From Phycisphaerales bacterium (GTDB taxonomy: Bacteria; Planctomycetota; UBA1135; UBA2386): DNA of 32,354 nt. The notes beneath the pieces are model-generated. The model was not told the origin of the DNA. It searched no databases and saw only the letters and a list, made by a program, of their open reading frames with translations. This document shows, piece after piece, positions 1 through 7,941 of this stretch (the stretch's first letter is position 1; every line of letters starts with the position of its first letter). Location: assembly GCA_020247305.1 (NCBI GenBank), contig JADCJE010000030.1, positions 1-32,354 of the forward strand. The letters are read 5' to 3'. The translations under genes were made by a program, and so were the position numbers.

Positions 1-1877
1 TGCCGCACCTGCTCGGCGACGACACCGACCCGGAGGGCGACGAGTCGTTCGCCCAGGTCGACGGCGACAACACCTTCACCGAGATCTGGAAGGCCGTCTC
101 CGACCCCCTGCCCGGCGCCATGCTGGTCGGCTTCGCGGCGCTCGCGACGCTGATCCTCTGGGAGAAGTCGCGGCTGAAGAAGACTCCGGTGCCGGGCCCG
201 CTGGCTGCCGTGCTAGTCGGCGTCGGATTCAGCGAGCTGCTCGCGGCTGCCGGCTCGTCGTGGGCGATCGCCGGCTCGCACATGGTGCAGATCCCGGCGA
301 TGGGGGATGGCGGCGTGCTGTCGCTGCTGACGTTGCCCGACTTCGCGCGCATGTTCGAGCCGGCGGTGCTGCTCGCCGCCGTCACGCTCGCCGCGGTCGC
401 GTCGCTGGAGACGCTGCTCAACCTCGAGGCGACGATGAAGCTCGACCCGCTGCACCGGACGGCGGACCCGAGCCGCGAGCTGGTGGCGCAGGGCGTCGGC
501 AACACGCTGTCCGGCCTGATCGGCGGCCTGCCGATCACCTCGGTGATCGTGCGCAGCTCGGTCAACATCAACGCGGGCGGTCGCACGCGCGTGTCGGTGA
601 TCGGCCACGCCGTGCTGCTCGCCGTCGCCGTGCTGTTCCTTGGCGGCCTGATGAACCGCATCCCGCTGGCGGCGCTGGCGGCGGTGCTGATCGTCACCGG
701 CTTCAAGCTGGCGTCGCCGGCGCTGTTCGTCGCCAAGTGGCGCGCCGGGTGGATCCAGTTCGTCCCGTTCGTCGCGACCGTGCTGGCGATCCTGTTCACC
801 GACCTGCTGGTCGGCGTGCTGATCGGCCTCGGCGTCAGCCTCGGCTCGGTGTTCGTCCGCAACATGCGCGGCGGCTTCGAGGTCGTGCGCGAGGACCACA
901 TCGGCGGGTCCGTCCAACGCTTCGTGCTGGGCAACCAGGTCAGCTTCCTGAGCCGTGCGCGCCTCGCCACGCTGCTGTCGTGCTGCAAGGCCGGCGAGCA
1001 CGTCGCCATCGACGCGCGCGCGACCGACTACGTCGACCCGGACATCCTCTCGGTCATCCGCGACTTCGCCGACGAGGAAGGGCCGGCGCGCGGCATCAAG
1101 GTCAGCCTGATGGGCTTCCAGGAGCGCTACAAGCTGCGCGACGTCGTCCAGTACGTCGACTACTCGTCGCGCGAGATCCAGGCCGCGCTGACGCCGCAGC
1201 GCGTGCTCGACGTGCTGCAGGACGGCAATGCGCGGTTCCTGGACGGCCGCCGTCTGAACCGCGACCTCGCGCGCCAGATCGGCGACACCGCCGATGGGCA
1301 GCACCCGATGGCCGTCGTGCTCGGTTGCATCGACTCGCGCGCGCCGGCGGAACTGCTGTTCGACCTCGGCATCGGCGACGTCTTCGTCTGTCGCCTCGCC
1401 GGCAATGTCTGCGACGCCAAGGCGCTCGGCAGCATGGAGTTCGCCTGCAAGGCGGCGGGCGCGAAGCTCATCGTCGTGCTCGGCCATACGCGCTGCGGCG
1501 CGGTCAAGGCGACCTGCGACTTCGTGCACCAGGGCGTCGACGCGGTGGCGGCGACCGGCATGACCAACCTCGGCTCGGTCACCTCTGCGATCAGCGCCGC
1601 CGTGCGCATGGAGACGGCGACGCACGGCGATCGCACGGGCAAGAACGCCGCGTTCGTCGACGGCGTCGCCGCGATCAACGTGCACAACACCATGCTGCAG
1701 ATCGAGCGCGACAGCCCGACGCTGATGGCGCTGCTGCAGGAGGGCAAGGTCGGCATCGTCGGCGCGATGTACGACGTGGCGACCGGCCGCGTGCGCTTCC
1801 TGGAGAGCCTTGCCCGCAACGTCGCCCTGCCGCTCAGCAGCGAGAGCGAGTTCGGCCGATCGTTGCCGCGGGCCTGA
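1..1877 (+). CDS. SulP anion (bicarbonate?) transporter fused to beta-carbonic anhydrase, 5' partial
   Basis: The frame is open from base 3, so the gene begins before the window; 624 residues are visible. The first residues (PHLLG, then a DGDNTF stretch) fit a SulP loop, followed by hydrophobic helices to about residue 285. A weak STAS-like segment follows (about 300-400). The C-terminal 200 residues are a beta-carbonic anhydrase with the zinc motifs CIDSR (C442, D444) and HTRC (H495, C498). SulP proteins exchange inorganic anions across the inner membrane. Fusion to carbonic anhydrase is a known architecture taken to indicate bicarbonate transport coupled to CO2/bicarbonate interconversion. 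The substrate is inferred from the fusion, not shown by the sequence. An internal ATG at 120 is not the real start, because homology continues upstream of it. Confidence 0.93.
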   Translation, partial: PHLLGDDTDPEGDESFAQVDGDNTFTEIWKAVSDPLPGAMLVGFAALATLILWEKSRLKKTPVPGPLAAVLVGVGFSELLAAAGSSWAIAGSHMVQIPAMGDGGVLSLLTLPDFARMFEPAVLLAAVTLAAVASLETLLNLEATMKLDPLHRTADPSRELVAQGVGNTLSGLIGGLPITSVIVRSSVNINAGGRTRVSVIGHAVLLAVAVLFLGGLMNRIPLAALAAVLIVTGFKLASPALFVAKWRAGWIQFVPFVATVLAILFTDLLVGVLIGLGVSLGSVFVRNMRGGFEVVREDHIGGSVQRFVLGNQVSFLSRARLATLLSCCKAGEHVAIDARATDYVDPDILSVIRDFADEEGPARGIKVSLMGFQERYKLRDVVQYVDYSSREIQAALTPQRVLDVLQDGNARFLDGRRLNRDLARQIGDTADGQHPMAVVLGCIDSRAPAELLFDLGIGDVFVCRLAGNVCDAKALGSMEFACKAAGAKLIVVLGHTRCGAVKATCDFVHQGVDAVAATGMTNLGSVTSAISAAVRMETATHGDRTGKNAAFVDGVAAINVHNTMLQIERDSPTLMALLQEGKVGIVGAMYDVATGRVRFLESLARNVALPLSSESEFGRSLPRA

Positions 1878-1906
1878 AGGCCCGAGAAACGAGAGCTTCC
1901 CGGGCG
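1871..1906 (+). terminator. Possible stem-loops at the 3' end of the SulP-CA gene
   Basis: A GGGCC-TGAA-GGCCC hairpin has the stop codon in its loop, and a second GCCCG/CGGGC pairing follows within 22 bases. There is no T-run, so this is only a candidate transcript end between two convergent genes. Confidence 0.25.
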
Positions 1907-1967
1907 CTGGCCGCGGCGTGGGCGCTGCGGCGATGGCGGTGCACTGCGTGGCGGCGCCCGCCCGCGC

Positions 1968-3557
1968 TCACGAACTGCACGATAGCGTCGCGCACCCCGG
2001 CTTCGTCCGCGCCCACTCCGGCCGCTTCTGCGCCAGATCCTCGTGTTCGGGCTGTTCGTCGAACGGCCGCCGCAGCACGTCCAACAGTCGCTGCACGCGG
2101 CCCAACTCGCCAGCCTGCGCGGCGTCGATCGCCTCCTGGGCCAGCCAGTTGCGCAGCACGTACTTCGGGTTGGCGCCGTCCATCGCGGCAGCCGCCGCGG
2201 CCGCGCCGCCCGGCTCGCCCTGCACGCGCGCGTGCCAGCGCTGCAGCCAAGCCAGCCCGGCCGCCACGTGGCCCGTCTCGGCCGCGCCATACCAGCAGGC
2301 CAGCAACTCCGCCGGCATCGCCGTCGGCGCCGTCGCCTGCCGTGCGACCTGCGACAGCCGCCGCAGCCACAGGATGACGTCGACCTCCGCCGCCTGCAGC
2401 CACTGCCAGAGTTCCTGCAGCAGCGCGGCGTCGTCGGCCGTCTCGGCGGACACGAGCCCGATCTTGCGACGGAACAGCGCGGTGGCGCTCTCGCCGAACG
2501 CCTGCTGGTACGCCGCGAGCGCCTCCTCGACCGGGGCCTCGCGCCCGTCGAACAACGGCAGCAGCGCCTCGCCCAGCCGCGCGACGTTCCACAGCGCGAC
2601 CGACGGCTGGTTGCCGTAGGCGTAGCGCCGCTCGCGGAAGTCGGTCGTGTTCGGCGTGAAGCGGAAATCGAGCGGCTCGATCCAGCCGTACGGCCCGTAG
2701 TCGATCGTCAGCCCGAGGATCGACATGTTGTCAGTGTTCATCACGCCGTGCACGAAGCCGTGCGCCTGCCACTGCGCCAGCAGGCGGCCGGTGCGCACGG
2801 CGACCTCGCGCAGGAACGCCTCGTAGGCCGTCGGACCCGGCGGGCCGAGCTCGGGGAAAAACGTGCGGATCGTGAAGTCCGTCAGCGCGCGCAGCAGCGG
2901 CACGTCGCCGCGCGAACTCGGCAGCTCGAAGTTGCCAAAGCGCAGGAACGACGGCGCGACGCGGCAGACGACTGCGCCTGGCTCGTACGCGGGGTTGCCG
3001 TCGTAGAACATGTCGCGCACGACCTGCTCGCCGGTGCCGACGAGCGACAGCGCGCGCGTCGTCGGCACGCCGAGTGCCGCCATCGCCTCGCTGCACAGGA
3101 ACTCGCGGATCGAGCTGCGCAGCACGGCGCGGCCGTCGCCGCGGCGCGAGTACGGCGTCGGACCAGCGCCCTTGAGCTGCAGTTCGTGCACGCGACCGTC
3201 GGGGCCGACGAGTTCGCCGAGCGTGATGGCGCGGCCGTCGCCGAGCTGGCCGGCCCAGTTGCCGAACTGGTGGCCGCCGTAGCAGGCCGCGTACGGCGCC
3301 ATGCCGTCCCACTGCGCGTTGCCGCCGAGCACGGCGGCGGTCTGCGGGTCGTCGCGCGTGGCGTCGTCGAGCCCGAGCTCGTCGGCCAGCGGCTGCGACC
3401 ACGCCAGCAGGCGCGGCGACGCGACCGGCGTCGGCTGCACCGGCGACCACAGCGCGCCGTGGACCTGCCGGGTGGTCCGGGCGGTCTCGGGGTCCCCCGG
3501 CAGCGCATCCAGGAAGCGGCGGACGAAGCGCCGGGGCGCGGACGCTGGCGAGGGCAT
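1968..3557 (-). CDS. selO: Protein adenylyltransferase SelO (YdiU/UPF0061 family)
   Basis: 529 residues, the usual family length. SelO is a pseudokinase-fold enzyme that transfers AMP from ATP to Ser/Thr/Tyr of proteins and is linked to redox stress. Visible signatures are GHQFGNWAGQLGDGRA (95-110), KGAGPTPYSRRGDGRA (129-144) and the later HGVMNTDNMS and DYGPYG segments that carry the catalytic and metal-binding Asn/Asp. It ends in Cys-Ser-Ser, the position where many eukaryotic homologues have selenocysteine. I chose the ATG giving MPSPAS; an in-frame start 33 bases further upstream is possible, but a TACCAG hexamer lies 7 bases before the chosen ATG. It is divergent from the glycosylase gene and convergent with the transporter gene. 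Confidence 0.93.
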   Translation of the reverse strand: MPSPASAPRRFVRRFLDALPGDPETARTTRQVHGALWSPVQPTPVASPRLLAWSQPLADELGLDDATRDDPQTAAVLGGNAQWDGMAPYAACYGGHQFGNWAGQLGDGRAITLGELVGPDGRVHELQLKGAGPTPYSRRGDGRAVLRSSIREFLCSEAMAALGVPTTRALSLVGTGEQVVRDMFYDGNPAYEPGAVVCRVAPSFLRFGNFELPSSRGDVPLLRALTDFTIRTFFPELGPPGPTAYEAFLREVAVRTGRLLAQWQAHGFVHGVMNTDNMSILGLTIDYGPYGWIEPLDFRFTPNTTDFRERRYAYGNQPSVALWNVARLGEALLPLFDGREAPVEEALAAYQQAFGESATALFRRKIGLVSAETADDAALLQELWQWLQAAEVDVILWLRRLSQVARQATAPTAMPAELLACWYGAAETGHVAAGLAWLQRWHARVQGEPGGAAAAAAAMDGANPKYVLRNWLAQEAIDAAQAGELGRVQRLLDVLRRPFDEQPEHEDLAQKRPEWARTKPGCATLSCSS

Positions 3558-3564
3558 GGACGCG

Positions 3565-3570
3565 CTGGTA
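3565..3570 (-). promoter_or_regulatory. Putative -10 element of selO
   Basis: TACCAG, read on the minus strand, ends 7 nt before the chosen selO start. It resembles the TA-type hexamers before several other genes here and would give a leaderless or nearly leaderless mRNA. No convincing -35 element is visible. Confidence 0.35.
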
Positions 3571-3604
3571 GGACGGGACAAGCGTCCCATCCAAGGGCAA
3601 TCCC

Positions 3605-4165
3605 ATGGCGTTCGTCGAGGGTTTTCCGCCGGTCGCGCGCCATGACGCGCGCGTGCTCGTGCTCGGCAGCATGCCGGGCGCGGCGTCCTTGGCGGCGGGC
3701 CGCTACTACGCGCACCCGCGCAACGCCTTCTGGCCGATCACCGGCGCGCTGTTCGGCTTCGCCGCCGACGCGCCCTACGACGAACGCCTCGCCTGCCTGA
3801 CCGCTGCGGGCGTCGCGCTCTGGGACGTGCTGGCCGCCTGCGAACGCCCCGGCAGTCTGGACGCCGCGATCGACCGCGCGACGGCGCGCACCAACGACTT
3901 CGTCGCCTTCTTCGCGGCGCAACCGCACCTGTGCGCCGTCGCCTGCAACGGCGGCGCGGCGCACCAACTGTTCCGCCGCCGCGTGCTGCCGCGCCTCGCC
4001 GCGGCGGGCTTCAGGACGAAACTCGTCGCGCTCCCGTCCACCAGCCCGGCGCATGCAGGGCGCAGCCTCGCGCAGAAACGTGCGGCATGGCGGCGCGGCC
4101 TGCTGCCGCTGCTGCGCGGACCTGCACCCGTCCCGCTGCCGCGACGTCCCCGTACCGAACCATGA
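3605..4165 (+). CDS. DNA-deoxyinosine (hypoxanthine)/uracil-DNA glycosylase, UDG superfamily family 6
   Basis: 186 residues. Enzymes of this group remove deaminated bases (hypoxanthine, sometimes uracil) from DNA as the first step of base excision repair. Motifs seen are GSMPG (21-25), YYAHPRNAFW (34-43, with the probable catalytic Asn40), WDVL (73-76), CNGGAAH (114-120) and LPSTSPAH (143-150), in family order. The last 20 residues are Pro/Arg-rich and not conserved. Its stop codon overlaps the next start as ATGA, so it is probably translationally coupled to the phosphatase gene, an unexpected partner. Its start is 47 bases from that of divergent selO. The family call is good; substrate preference cannot be read from sequence. 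Confidence 0.88.
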   Translation: MAFVEGFPPVARHDARVLVLGSMPGAASLAAGRYYAHPRNAFWPITGALFGFAADAPYDERLACLTAAGVALWDVLAACERPGSLDAAIDRATARTNDFVAFFAAQPHLCAVACNGGAAHQLFRRRVLPRLAAAGFRTKLVALPSTSPAHAGRSLAQKRAAWRRGLLPLLRGPAPVPLPRRPRTEP

Positions 4166-6471
4166 CCATGATGCTGCCCCGCGCCTTCGCCTTCGCCGAT
4201 GCCCATGTCCGCGCCCTGACCGCCCTGTTGTTTGCCGCCGTCGTCCTGCCGCAGGCCCCCGCGCCCGCCCCCGCAACCGCGCCCGCAAACGCAACCGCGC
4301 CCGCCCCCGCGCCGCAGCTGACGCACGGCCCCTTCCGCGGCCACGTCGACGCGCAGTCGTCGCACGTCTGGGCCCGCGCCGCGGCGGCGGGCGAGCATCG
4401 CCTCGAACTGCTGCCCGCCGACGGCGGCAAGTCCGTCGGCGCGACCGCGATGGCGACGGCCGACAACGACTTCACCCTCCGGTTCGCCCTGTCGGGCCTG
4501 GCCGCCGGCACCTCCTACGGCGTGCGCATCGTGCGCGGCGACGTCGTCGTGCACGAGGACCTCGCCGCCGGCTGGACCGCCGGCCTGCCCGACGACGCGC
4601 GCACGGCGACCGTCGCGTTCGGCTCGTGCGCCAACGACCGCGGCGTGCGCGAGCAGCCCATCTGGGATCGCATCCGCGCCGCCAAGCCGCACGCGCTCGC
4701 GCTGCTCGGCGACACGCCGTACATCGACAGCGGCGACGTCGACGCACGCCGCCGCCGGCACCAGGACTTCTTCGACCAGCCGGCGATCGCCGCGACGCTG
4801 CGCCGCATCCCGACGTGGACGACGTGGGACGACCACGACTACGCGCTCAACGACCAGTTCGGTGACGTCAAGGCGGCGGCGACCGCGCGCGCCGTGTTCG
4901 TCGACTACCACGCGCACGCGAGCTACGGCGACGGCGCACGCGGCGTGTGGACGAGCTTCCGGCAGGGTCCGATCGAGGTCTTCCTGCTCGATCCGCGCTC
5001 CTGCGCCGACACCGGGCCGTCGCCGCTCGCGCCGAACGCGCGCACGGCGCTGGGTGCTGCACAGGTCGAATGGCTGCAGCAGGGGCTGCGCGCCTCGACC
5101 GCGCCGGTGAAGGTGCTCGCCTCCGGCATGGTGTGGAACAGCGGCGTGCGGCCCGGCAAGAAGGACTGCTGGGGCAACTGGGCGGAGGAGCGCGATGCGC
5201 TGTTCCGCTGGCTCGGCGACGCCGGCATCGAGGGCGTCGTGCTGGTGTCCGGCGACGTGCACCGCAGCCGCGTGATCGTGCATCCGACGCGCGCGCTCGC
5301 CGGCTACGACCTGCCCGAGTTCGTCACCTCGCCGCTCGCCGGCAACGTGCTCGAAGAGAACAACGTGGCCGTGCCCGGGTTGCGCTTCGACGCCGGCGAG
5401 CCGCACAGTTGCATGCTGCTGACCGTCGCCTCGGCGCCCGATGATCCGGACGGCGGTCGCCTGCGCGCGACCTTCCAGGCCGGCGACGGCCGCGAGTTCC
5501 ACGCCTTCGAGCTGTCGCTGGCGCGCCTCGGCAGTCTCGATGCCGCGCCGGCGTACCGCACCATTGCCGCCAACCTGCGCGCGCGGCTCGGCGCGAAGCT
5601 GGAACTGCCCGAATTCGAACTCGGCGAGCCCGGGGAGCCGGTGCAGCCGCCGGGGCCGGAATGGCAGCCGCTCATCGACGCGTTCGCGGCCGACCTCGCG
5701 GCGTGGCACGCCGTCGCCGGCCTGCGCCGCTGCCGGTTCGCGCCGGCGAGCAAAGCCGGCGGCTACGGCGAGTTCCTGGCCGAGATGCTGCAGCCGATCA
5801 AAGCCCTGCTGCATCTCGGCGACGCGACTGCGGCGCGGGCGCTGGCCGATCGGGACTTCGATCGCGTGGGCCGCGTGATCGCCTGCCAGCTCGGGCTCGC
5901 GAACCACGTCCGCGACGAGCGCTCGGCCCTGGGCTGGGGCATGGCGTGCGAGGCCGAGGCCCGCGCGGCTGCGCTGCTGCAACGTCTCGCCGGCGCGGGC
6001 GCGGCGGCGGCCCCGTTCGTCGCCGCGGCGCGCGCGCACCTGGCGGCCCGGCCGCCGGCCGCCGCCGTGGCCGAGATGCTCGCCGTCGCCTGCGAGCGGG
6101 AACTGGCCGCCGCGCTTGCCGCGCAGGTTCCCGACGGCAGCAAGGAGGCCGCCGTCGCCGCCCGGTTCGGCGACGAGGTGAAGGCCGCCTTCCGCGCCGA
6201 ACTGGCGCCGCTGGCCGCCGCCGCGCGCGCACTCGGCGAGCCCCCGACTGCGGAGCAGTTGGCCGCGCTGCAAACGCTGACCGGCGCTTGGCGACCGCGC
6301 ATGGCGCTGCTGAAGTTCAAGTGGAAGGCGCTGGCCGCCGACGAGCTGGCCGATCCGGCGCTCGCGGGGGATCTTGGTTTCATTCTGCTCACCATGCTGG
6401 CGCCTCCATTCGAGGAACTGCACAGCGAGCACGTCAAGGTCGGCGCGGCGCTCGCCGACGCGGTGAAGTGA
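4162..6471 (+). CDS. PhoD-like alkaline phosphatase/phosphodiesterase with an unusual helical C-terminal extension
   Basis: 769 residues. The N-terminus has a hydrophobic stretch (about 18-32) like a signal peptide or anchor, then an Ala/Pro-rich linker encoded by a GCGCCCGC-type repeat. Next come a beta-sandwich PhoD N-domain and the PhoD metallophosphatase domain: FGSCAND, LGDTPYID (GD at 183-184), TWDDHDY (222-227), FLLDPRS and VSGDVHRSR (GDVH at 364-367). These provide metal-binding Asp/His residues. PhoD enzymes hydrolyse phosphate mono- and diesters outside the cytoplasm. After about residue 440 there are some 320 residues rich in Ala, Glu, Arg and Leu, predicted helical, that I do not recognise. 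I chose the ATG overlapping the glycosylase stop codon; the frame is open upstream, but only as a shadow. Confidence 0.88.
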   Translation: MTMMLPRAFAFADAHVRALTALLFAAVVLPQAPAPAPATAPANATAPAPAPQLTHGPFRGHVDAQSSHVWARAAAAGEHRLELLPADGGKSVGATAMATADNDFTLRFALSGLAAGTSYGVRIVRGDVVVHEDLAAGWTAGLPDDARTATVAFGSCANDRGVREQPIWDRIRAAKPHALALLGDTPYIDSGDVDARRRRHQDFFDQPAIAATLRRIPTWTTWDDHDYALNDQFGDVKAAATARAVFVDYHAHASYGDGARGVWTSFRQGPIEVFLLDPRSCADTGPSPLAPNARTALGAAQVEWLQQGLRASTAPVKVLASGMVWNSGVRPGKKDCWGNWAEERDALFRWLGDAGIEGVVLVSGDVHRSRVIVHPTRALAGYDLPEFVTSPLAGNVLEENNVAVPGLRFDAGEPHSCMLLTVASAPDDPDGGRLRATFQAGDGREFHAFELSLARLGSLDAAPAYRTIAANLRARLGAKLELPEFELGEPGEPVQPPGPEWQPLIDAFAADLAAWHAVAGLRRCRFAPASKAGGYGEFLAEMLQPIKALLHLGDATAARALADRDFDRVGRVIACQLGLANHVRDERSALGWGMACEAEARAAALLQRLAGAGAAAAPFVAAARAHLAARPPAAAVAEMLAVACERELAAALAAQVPDGSKEAAVAARFGDEVKAAFRAELAPLAAAARALGEPPTAEQLAALQTLTGAWRPRMALLKFKWKALAADELADPALAGDLGFILLTMLAPPFEELHSEHVKVGAALADAVK

Positions 6472-6535
6472 GCGTGCGGGGCACAGCCGCCGGCGCGGCC
6501 GCGGCGGGCGCCGCCGAGCTGCGCCGTCGCCGGCG

Positions 6536-7087
6536 TCAGCGCAGCGTCTCGACCACGATCGCGCCGCGCAGGTCGCCGAGCGCGTAGCCGACGGCGTCGT
6601 CCTGCGGGTAGCGCGCCGCCAGCGCCTGTTGCAGCTCGTCGGACATGCCGGCCTTCTGGCCGTGGCACAACAGGCATGCCGCCTCGACGCGCAGCGGCAC
6701 GTAGTGGCGCCAGTGCACGTCGCCGTCGCCCGCCATGCGCACGAACGGCGCCGTTGCGTCGGCGAGCAGGCGATCGAACGCTTCGCCGTCGGCCTTGCTC
6801 GGCGAGTTGGTGATGTTGCGCGTCTTGGTACCGACGCGGCGCAGCCGCCAGCCGTCGGTCGACGCCGCCTGCGCGAGCGCTGGCGCGCGTTCGCTGCACA
6901 CCGCGACGGCGCGCACCGGCCCGCCCGCCGCCATCGCCGCCATCAGCTCCTGCTTCAGCGCCTGCTGGAAGGCCTTGGCGCGCGCCAGTGCGGCGGCGTC
7001 GTCGGGCGGCGCGCCGCAGGCCGAAGCGGCGGCGACGACGGCAGCGGCGAGCAGGGCGGCCGGGACGGGGCGGAGCGACGGGCGCAT
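6536..7087 (-). CDS. DUF3365 (Tll0287-like) haem-binding lipoprotein
   Basis: 183 residues. The N-terminus is a lipoprotein signal ending in the lipobox ASAC (Cys24), so the mature protein is probably membrane-anchored outside the cytoplasm. A single CLLCH haem c motif sits at 138-142, and the surrounding sequence (NITNSPSKAD, then a W-H-Y-P segment before the haem site) fits DUF3365/Tll0287 proteins. These are monohaem cytochromes or sensor domains of uncertain function. The next ATG upstream would add 10 residues before the signal and is less likely. It lies 49 bases downstream of the nitroreductase on the same strand, so the two may share a transcript. A redox or electron-transfer role is inferred. 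Confidence 0.85.
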   Translation of the reverse strand: MRPSLRPVPAALLAAAVVAAASACGAPPDDAAALARAKAFQQALKQELMAAMAAGGPVRAVAVCSERAPALAQAASTDGWRLRRVGTKTRNITNSPSKADGEAFDRLLADATAPFVRMAGDGDVHWRHYVPLRVEAACLLCHGQKAGMSDELQQALAARYPQDDAVGYALGDLRGAIVVETLR

Positions 7088-7136
7088 GTATGCACCGTGC
7101 CGCGCCGGCCGCGTCACCGCAACCGCCCGAGTGCGG

Positions 7137-7787
7137 TCAGCGGTGCTCGATCAACTGCGCGGCCGGGAAGCGCACCTTCGGCGCCGCGGCGTACTTGTCG
7201 TCGGCGGCGCGGTAGCCGGCGGCGCAGCCGCACAGGGCGGCGTACGGCGTGCCCTCGAGGCCGAGGATGCGGTCGTAGGCGGCCGCGTCGATGCCCTCCA
7301 TCGGGCAGGTGTCGACGCCGAGCAGCGCCGCGCTGGCCATGAACTGGCCGAGCGCGATGTAGACCTGCCGCGCGTTCCAGCCGGCGAGGTCCTTGCTGGC
7401 CCATCCCTTGGCCACGAAGTCGGCGATCATGCTGCGGTAGCCCGCGAGCGATTCCATCGTCGTGCCGCGGACTTCGCACTGCCGCTGCAGGTAGCGGTCG
7501 ACGTCGGCGACCGTCGTCGTGCGCAGGCCGGTCAGCACGACGTAGCGCGCCGCGTCGGTGACCTGCGACTGCCCCCACGACGCCGCGCGCAGCTGCTGGC
7601 GCAGCGCGGGCGTGTCGACGACCAGGAACTTCCACGGCTGCAGGCCGAACGAACTCGGCGCCAGGACCAGCGCCTGCTCGAGCGCGGCCCAGGTGTCGGC
7701 GGGAATCTGGCGGGTCGGATCGAAGCGTTTGGTGGCGTAGCGCCAGTGGAGCTGCTGGAGGACGGCGGACGGGGTGCTGGTCGTCAT
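7137..7787 (-). CDS. NAD(P)H-dependent nitroreductase family flavoprotein, NfsB-like
   Basis: 216 residues, almost the length of E. coli NfsB (217). NfsB-type enzymes use FMN and NAD(P)H for two-electron reduction of nitroaromatics and quinones in the cytoplasm. Matches include KRFDP near residue 20 (FMN phosphate binding), PSSFGLQPW (45-52), RQVYIALG (140-147), CPMEG (161-165, where NfsB has PIEG) and the final KVRFP (204-208). The ATG giving MTTSTPS is chosen because homology starts there; the frame is open further upstream without similarity. TACCAA lies 11 nt before the ATG. The physiological substrate is unknown. Confidence 0.9.
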   Translation of the reverse strand: MTTSTPSAVLQQLHWRYATKRFDPTRQIPADTWAALEQALVLAPSSFGLQPWKFLVVDTPALRQQLRAASWGQSQVTDAARYVVLTGLRTTTVADVDRYLQRQCEVRGTTMESLAGYRSMIADFVAKGWASKDLAGWNARQVYIALGQFMASAALLGVDTCPMEGIDAAAYDRILGLEGTPYAALCGCAAGYRAADDKYAAAPKVRFPAAQLIEHR

Positions 7788-7798
7788 GCGGGGCACCC

Positions 7799-7804
7799 TT
7801 GGTA
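7799..7804 (-). promoter_or_regulatory. Putative -10 element of the nitroreductase gene
   Basis: TACCAA, read on the minus strand, ends 11 nt before the start codon, matching the spacing of similar hexamers before selO, hcrC and the dioxygenase gene. Confidence 0.35.
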
Positions 7805-7941
7805 GGAGCGGCGCGGCGACGGCGCAAGGGCGGGTTCGGCCGGAGGGCTGGGGCGGCGGCGGGCGCAGCGGATGCAGTGGCGCGCCTCGCCTCGCCGCGC
7901 CGCCGCACGCGCGCGCTGCAGAGCCCTCGTCGTCCGCGCCG

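Noticed and set aside
3775..6432. An 885-codon open frame opposite the glycosylase and phosphatase genes
   Set aside because: Arg/Gly/His-rich shadow without family motifs; the plus strand shows clear PhoD and glycosylase signatures.
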